Of a DNA stretch of 64,000 nucleotides, positions 59,035-64,000 are shown piece after piece (the first letter of the stretch is position 1; each line of letters opens with the position of its first letter). The DNA is from Nilaparvata lugens. Taxonomy: Eukaryota > Arthropoda > Insecta > Hemiptera > Delphacidae. The stretch spans positions 18,333,999 through 18,397,998 of the forward strand of contig NC_052510.1 in NCBI RefSeq assembly GCF_014356525.2, read 5' to 3'. The position numbers and the translations under genes are program-made. The notes beneath the pieces are model-generated. The model worked only from the letters and a program-made list of their open reading frames with translations, searched no databases and was not told where the DNA came from.

Positions 59035-61305
59035 CTAGAAAATGAACCACATGTCTATGTTTTGTTCTAAAGATGACGAAAAAAACTAAAATATTAAATG
59101 TAAAAGAGTTAGGGGTTAGGTTTTACTTTGGTTATATTTGTTTCTAATCTTCCATAAGGATAGGTTAGGTTTTTGCTTTGAAATTGCAGTATGCTAGAAG
59201 GGGCTAGGGTCCAGGTAGAGCTATGTTTTTTAATGTTCCAAAGGTATAAGGATAGGTTAGGGGGTTAGGATTTTGCTTTGAAATCGAAAGTATTGAATGC
59301 AAAAGGGTTGGGGGTTGGGTTTTTTTAGGTTATATTCAATAATTTTTCATAAGGTTGAGTTAGGTTTGTGCTTTGAAATTGCAATATAAATGCTAGAAAG
59401 GTGAAAAGATAGGTTAGGGGGCTAGGATTTTGCTTTGACATTGCAATATGCTGGAATGGATTAGCGGTTTTTACCAAGAGTTATGTTTATTAATGTTTTA
59501 AAGGTGAAAGGGGAGGTTAAGGGGTTAGGATTTTGCTTTGAAATGACAATATGCTGACCAAGTTATAGTGTTTTTTAACATCAGTTAAATAACAACCCTT
59601 ACAAATTTTATTTATTGTATTATTCAAAAGTACTCTTTCTTTTATTGAATAAAATAATAATATATTGATTATTATATCAAATTTAATGATAAATCATCAT
59701 TGGATAATTGACTGAGCGAAGTGAGGACTAAGATTCAAGTCGACGGTTTGGCATTTCTCTTAATGTTTAAATGTTTATATGTTGCGCATTTACGGCGAAA
59801 CGCGCTAATAGATTCTCATGAAATTTGACAGGTATATTCCTTTTTCAATTGCGCGTCGACGTATATACAAGGTTTTTGGAAATTTTGCATTTCAAGGATA
59901 ATATAAAAGGAAAAGGGAGCCTCCTCCATACGCCAATATTAGAGTAAAAATCAGACTATAGAATTATTCATCATAAATCAGCTGACAAGTGATTACACAG
60001 ATGTGTGGAGAAGCCAGTCTATTGCTGTATTTCCACAAGGTCTATAGTTTCACTCAGGTACTTGTGGATGTGAATACTGCGTGAGGTCTACTGTTCACAG
60101 AACTACTAGTAATACTATCATCAAAATAGAATGAAGATTGGCACCTGTTACAGTGCTCGGTAACTATCATCACAAAGAACGTTACATTCATAGAGCTGAC
60201 TGAATTGAACGGGAAAACCGTTACTGACGCATGCGCGTTTCGGTGCTTACTGTGACCGAGAGTGGTTTGTTTTCACCTTAGACCAGTTATAGAATAGACA
60301 CGCTGGGAAGTCTAGCCTCTGTAGCCAACATCTACTGCCATATTATCTCCAAATCGTGACGTCATCATCGGATAGAAAACTTTCAGATTGTGTCTATTTC
60401 AGAAGGATGTAAATTATTATCCATTAAAATGGTAAACTCCAGCTTCGCTCTCGCTAAAATAGACACTATCTTCTATGGAAAACAATGTGAACAAACTCTA
60501 CAGAAAAGTTTCTATCTGATGCTGACGTCACGATTTGGAGATATCGCAGTAGATGTTGGCTTCATCAACTTTCAGTATGAATATACTACAATAGGGAGTG
60601 TCTATTCTATAACTGATCTAAGGTTTTCACGTACGTCGTAAAACCTACAAACCACTGTCTCAGACAGCACCGTATCGCGCATGCGTTAGCAACGGTTTTT
60701 TTCCCGTTCCATTCAGTCAGTTCTTTGAATGTAACGTTCTTTGTGATGATGGTTACCGAGCACTGTAACTGGAGCCAATCGTCATTCTATTTGATGAAGA
60801 TATTATTATCCAATCATAAAATCATTAAATCCAATATAATAATCAATATATTATCATTTTATTCAATAAACGAAAGAGTACTTTTGAAAAATATAATAAA
60901 TAAAATATAACAGTTGTTATTTAACTGATGTTAAAAAACACTATAACTAAGTCAGCATATTGTCATTTTAAAACAAAAACCGAACCCTCAACCTCCCCTT
61001 CTACATTTAAAACATCAATAAACATAACTATTTGAAAAACCTCTAATCCCTTCCAGCATATTGCAATTTCAAAGCAAAATCCTAACCTATCTTTCCACCT
61101 TTGAAATATCAAAAAGCATAATTCTACCTGGACCCTAGCCCTTTCTAGCATATTGCAATTTTATAGCAAAAACCTAACCTAACCTTATGAAACATTATTG
61201 AATATAATCCAAAAAAACCTAACCACTAACCCCTTCACATTTAATACTTTAGATTTATTCGTCATCTTTAGAACAAAACATAAACATGTGGTTCATTTCA
61301 TGAAC
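59035..61305. repeat. Giant imperfect palindrome rich in GGTTAGG
   Basis: Inverted arms meet near 60428 (GTGTCTATTT at 60390 faces AAATAGACAC at 60457). The left end AATGAACCACATGT at 59041 faces its complement near 61290. Arms share CCAACATCTACTGC, CGATTTGGAGATAT, GTTATAGTGTTTTTTAACATCAG and a series of GGTTAGG/TTAGGGG words. The left arm is longer because an unrelated ~400 bp repeat (59709-60111) sits in it. The 83-codon frame at 60390-60641 lies in the palindrome and is not a gene. Confidence 0.8.
59709..60111 (-). mobile_element. Dispersed repeat family 3 inserted in the palindrome
   Basis: Interrupts the left arm; the right arm lacks it. Matches 62979-63612 in reverse orientation (CGACGGTTTGGCATTTCTCTTAATG, TGCGCATTTACGGCGAAACGCG, TATAGAATTATTCATCATAAATCAGCTG, CAGAACTACTAGT). 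Confidence 0.75.
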
Positions 61306-61309
61306 ATGT

Positions 61310-61593
61310 TCACAAACATGTGATTCAAAGCAAAATCCTAACCCCCTAACCAATCCTTTTACCTTTGAAACATCAAAAAACATTACTCTACCTAGACCCT
61401 ATCCCCTTCTAGCATATTGCAATTTTAAAGCAAAAACCTAACCTATCCTAATAGAACATTATTGAATATAGCCTAAATAAAACCTAACACCTAACTCTTT
61501 CACATTTGTTGAACGATAGACAAGGATAGCAACACCATTGCAAATCGTACAGTACCATTATAACGTGGACCTCACTATAGATACTCAAAGAAT
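61310..61593. repeat. Outer direct-repeat extension and short dispersed repeat
   Basis: 61310-61500 repeats, in the same orientation, the CCTAACC-rich wording of the right arm (AAAGCAAAATCCTAACC, TAGCATATTGCAATTTTA). 61505-61593 is the reverse complement of the short repeat at 50166-50250. Confidence 0.6.
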
Positions 61594-61930
61594 ACTTTTG
61601 ATTAACTATGTAATGTTATAACTGTGACTGTTGCTGGCCGTTACTCTGTTTATGAGACAAAGAGAAGCTACTGTAAAACCTAACCTAGAAAATCCTACTA
61701 TATCTGACCACGAAACGAGTTTTGTTTACCAAACGAGTGGATAATAATATTAGCTTACAAATTGTTTTAGTAATTAATAAAAAGTGTTATAGTGCTTTTT
61801 ATTTTAGTTGTAGGGTATGTTTCATTAAATTCAATCGAGGGTGTAATGTTTTAATAATTGTTCTATAGATAGTTTTTTTTTTTGTAAATAATAGAATAGT
61901 TGTAAAATGTAAAATTTTAAAAGCCGCAGG
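61594..61930. other. Upstream region of the Myb/SANT-like gene
   Basis: No TATA box or other element is evident; the 5' UTR may start in this stretch. Confidence 0.3.
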
Positions 61931-62247
61931 ATGTCTTCTTTCAATGTTGTGTTGCCTAAAACTGTCAAAATAAAAAGGGACCCAACATTCACGAACAGTG
62001 AAAAAGCGCAAATGGTGAATCTTATCGAAAAATATATCAAAATGTTTGAAAGTAAGAAAACAGATGCTGTGTCCAGTAAGGCAAAGTTCCAACAGTGGCT
62101 CATAATATTGGCCAAGAATTCAATGCCACTACAGATTACAGACTATATTATTCAGAAGGAAGTGTGCTTATTGAGGATTTTGTGGGAGAATTTTAAAAAA
62201 GGCCAAATCTACAATGACGGTTATAAACAGCAACAAACATGTTACAG
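61931..62247 (+). CDS. Myb/SANT-like DNA-binding protein, first exon
   Basis: ATG at 61931 opens 105 codons plus two bases to a GTAAGT donor at 62248. Residues about 18-65 (DPTFTNSEKAQMVNLIEKY, then ESKKTDAVSSKAK) fit the start of the Myb/SANT-like domain of the zeste/MSANTD family, where F-T-x-x-E-K, an acidic Leu-rich helix and K-K-T-D-A-x-x-x-K-x-K recur. Such proteins bind DNA; many insect copies derive from or accompany Harbinger-type transposons. The second part of the domain looks diverged (FQQWLIILAKNS in place of the usual AWxxIAxxFN). No continuing exon was identified in the remaining 1.7 kb, so the gene is partial and could belong to a mobile element. Confidence 0.6.
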
Positions 62248-62294
62248 GTAAGTTATGTTTCATACTTCGTATTATTGTTTGTTTAGTAGGCATA

Positions 62295-62437
62295 GTGCCG
62301 GTTGCACAGAAGCCGGTTAAATTTTAACCGTGATTAATTCCACGAGAACCAATCAGAGAAGGCGTTATTGAAAAGACAGCTTCTCTGATTGGCTCTTTTA
62401 GAATTAATCACGGTTAAAATTTAACCGGCCCTTAGTG
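62295..62437. mobile_element. Palindromic MITE, family 1 (second copy)
   Basis: GTGCCGGTTGCACAGAAGCCGGTTAAATTTTAACCGTGATTAATT faces AATTAATCACGGTTAAAATTTAACCGGC, with TCTCTGATTGG near the centre on both arms. Same family as 28341-28477. It lies just inside the intron that follows the Myb/SANT-like exon. Confidence 0.85.
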
Positions 62438-62978
62438 TTTGATGTTTGAATTGTGTATATATTTTTCTGCAACAGAACATACAAGAATTGTATTTCTAAT
62501 TACATTTTTCGTCAAATTTTATTTTTGATTTTGTTTTTTTTTTATTTAGTTTGAAGTTTCTGATTTCCTGCTTTGATTCTCTTTACAAGTAACCTATGAT
62601 TGAAATTTAGTCTACATTATTTTTTGCACATTGGTCACCACAAAACCTCACTAATCATTGTCTCAGGATGAATCATTGTCTCGTAGTCACCTTAATCATT
62701 GTACTTTGCTAGTCATCCTGTTTAAATTCTTTTCATCTCATCCTTCTATTTGAATGAGTCTTTCATGTTTACTTTGTGTATGTTACTGATAACCCAAATA
62801 GCTAAAAGACTAAACATTTCTTTCAAGTGGTGTTCTACCAAATGAGCCCAGAGAAGACCCAACGATTAATAATAATAATTTCTCTGGTCGAGGGTACAAC
62901 ACGACCAGACGAGTTTATTCAAAATATATACATGATTACAAAAAGCATATAAGCTACAATTATTTACAAGGTACTAGT
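62438..62978. other. Intron or intergenic, nothing recognised
   Basis: T-rich on the left; no exon with a matching phase was found. Confidence 0.35.
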
Positions 62979-63612
62979 AGTTCTATGAACAGTAGACCTC
63001 GCGCAGTTATAACTACGTCCCAAACCATAAGCACATCCACACTGATACACTAACTATTTATTTGATCAGATCATGCTTACACAAGATTTAATTACCTATC
63101 ATAATTATAACGCTTTCCGGAATTTAGCGCGAGAAAACCAGAAGACATCTAGGCGCCCAAACGAGCTGTTATAAGTTCTTCGCATCCTATTTAAGACAAT
63201 AGTGCATAAAAATTGCATTCAATGAGGCATGGAATTTATAGTCTACACAGCTGCTAATTTTTTACCAAGTTACATTGAGATATTGAATTGCATGCGTCAT
63301 GGCATGCAATTTATAGTCAACTCGACAGCTGATTTATGATGAATAATTCTATAGTCTGATTTTCACTCTAATATTGACGTATGAAGGAGGCTCCTTTTTC
63401 CTTTCATATTATCCTTGAAATGCAAAATTTCCAAAAACTTTGTACATACGTCAACGCGCAATTTAAAAAGGAACATACCTGTCAAATTTCATGAAAATCT
63501 ATTACCGCGTTTCGCCGTAAATGCGCAACATTTCGTTAGGCCTAAACATATAAACATTTAAACATTAAGAGAAATGCCAAACCGTCGACTTGAATCTTAG
63601 ACCTCACTTTGC
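62979..63612 (+). mobile_element. Dispersed repeat family 3, second copy
   Basis: Matches 59709-60111 in opposite orientation, from TAGTAGTTCTATGAACAGTAGACC to the CAAACCGTCGACTTGAATCTTAG block. It carries about 200 bp in the middle (roughly 63060-63290) that the other copy lacks. Confidence 0.7.
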
Positions 63613-64000
63613 TCAGTCAATTAATACAATTGGTTGATTATTTGCTGATTTTTAAGAAAATGTGGCCCCACTATATATGAATATGTGTCGGAATGCCACT
63701 AATTTTGCTGTTGTTTAAGATTTTGTGCCAAGGTAAAAAATTCTAATAAAGATACATATTGCGAGTCATTAGAAGTTAATAGAAACCACATTCATATACA
63801 CAAATTTTAAAAAAGAAAAATTGATAACCTATGATGTAGAAATTTTAGATAAATTTAAAATAGAAAACATTTATAATACTTATGGGGGAAAAAAACATTA
63901 ACATTAAGAAAATAAGAATGAAACAGTATGGAAATTTTTCATAGAACCAATTGTTCTCCATGATTGATTATATTATCCAGGAGCCACTTTTTTGTTTTCG
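63613..64000. other. Right-edge sequence, nothing recognised
   Basis: AT-rich; no gene or repeat boundary seen. Confidence 0.4.

Noticed and set aside
59090..59540. Telomeric TTAGG array
   Set aside because: GGTTAGG words are scattered and degenerate, not in tandem 5-mer register, and lie inside a palindrome rather than at a chromosome end.
60390..60641. 83-codon open frame at the palindrome centre
   Set aside because: It lies across the inverted-repeat axis, is not conserved between arms and has no coding features.
1..64000. CRISPR arrays, bacterial operons, rRNA genes, integrated viral genes
   Set aside because: I looked for regularly spaced short repeats, Shine-Dalgarno-led compact genes, rRNA signatures and viral-type long frames and saw none; the only RT and transposase sequences are LINE and hAT derived.

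Overview
This window is animal (insect) nuclear DNA, not bacterial or viral: it is AT-rich, has GT-AG introns in all candidate host genes, TATA boxes 60-90 bp ahead of start codons, AATAAA polyadenylation signals, and many eukaryotic transposons (hAT, LINE, Helitron-like, foldback and hAT-type MITEs, a tRNA-derived repeat). The frequent word TAGGCCTA and several repeat families resemble what I remember of hemipteran, especially delphacid planthopper, genomes. That placement is from memory and was not tested.

The left two thirds (about 0.4-39 kb) hold a cluster of six genes for secreted, low-complexity, mostly Cys/Pro-rich proteins. They share one plan. A first exon of 45-60 bp encodes 15-20 residues of signal peptide, ends with a Gln or Glu codon and is followed by a phase-0 GT donor. 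An intron of 0.8-3.8 kb follows, then one large body exon (gene C has an extra small exon). In order: gene A (minus, only its signal exon at 432-485 is inside the window); gene B (898-2805, 114 aa, about half cysteine once the signal is removed); gene C (5519-10563, 664 aa, acidic then Ser/Asn/Gly-rich, basic and Cys-containing at the C-terminus); gene D (16109-20845, 302 aa, Lys/Asp-rich then Pro/Cys-rich); gene E (29926-31626, 281 aa, Ser/Ala/Pro/Cys repeats); gene F (minus, 38722-37101, 270 aa, 19-residue Ala/Pro repeats). B, D, E and F end in cysteine clusters; E and F share a V-I-Q-E-F segment. No member matches a protein I can name. Disulfide-crosslinked extracellular material (salivary sheath, eggshell, cuticle or a gland secretion) is the natural hypothesis, and it is inference only.

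The cluster is still changing. A segment of about 2.04 kb carrying the end of gene C and the promoter plus signal exon of gene D is present twice (10493-12527 and 13304-16227), so gene D has two identical first exons. An ~880 bp insertion sits in the second copy, and a dispersed repeat lies at the duplication junction.

From about 39 kb to the right end I see almost no host genes. There is an unrecognised pair of candidate exons on the minus strand (about 44.4-44.9 kb) and a Myb/SANT-like DNA-binding exon at 61931-62247. The rest is repeats: foldback elements, a truncated LINE (50.25-51.1 kb), a hAT transposon (54144-58016, 8-bp target duplication) whose decayed transposase is split from its right end by a nested LINE, and a giant imperfect palindrome (59.0-61.3 kb) rich in GGTTAGG.
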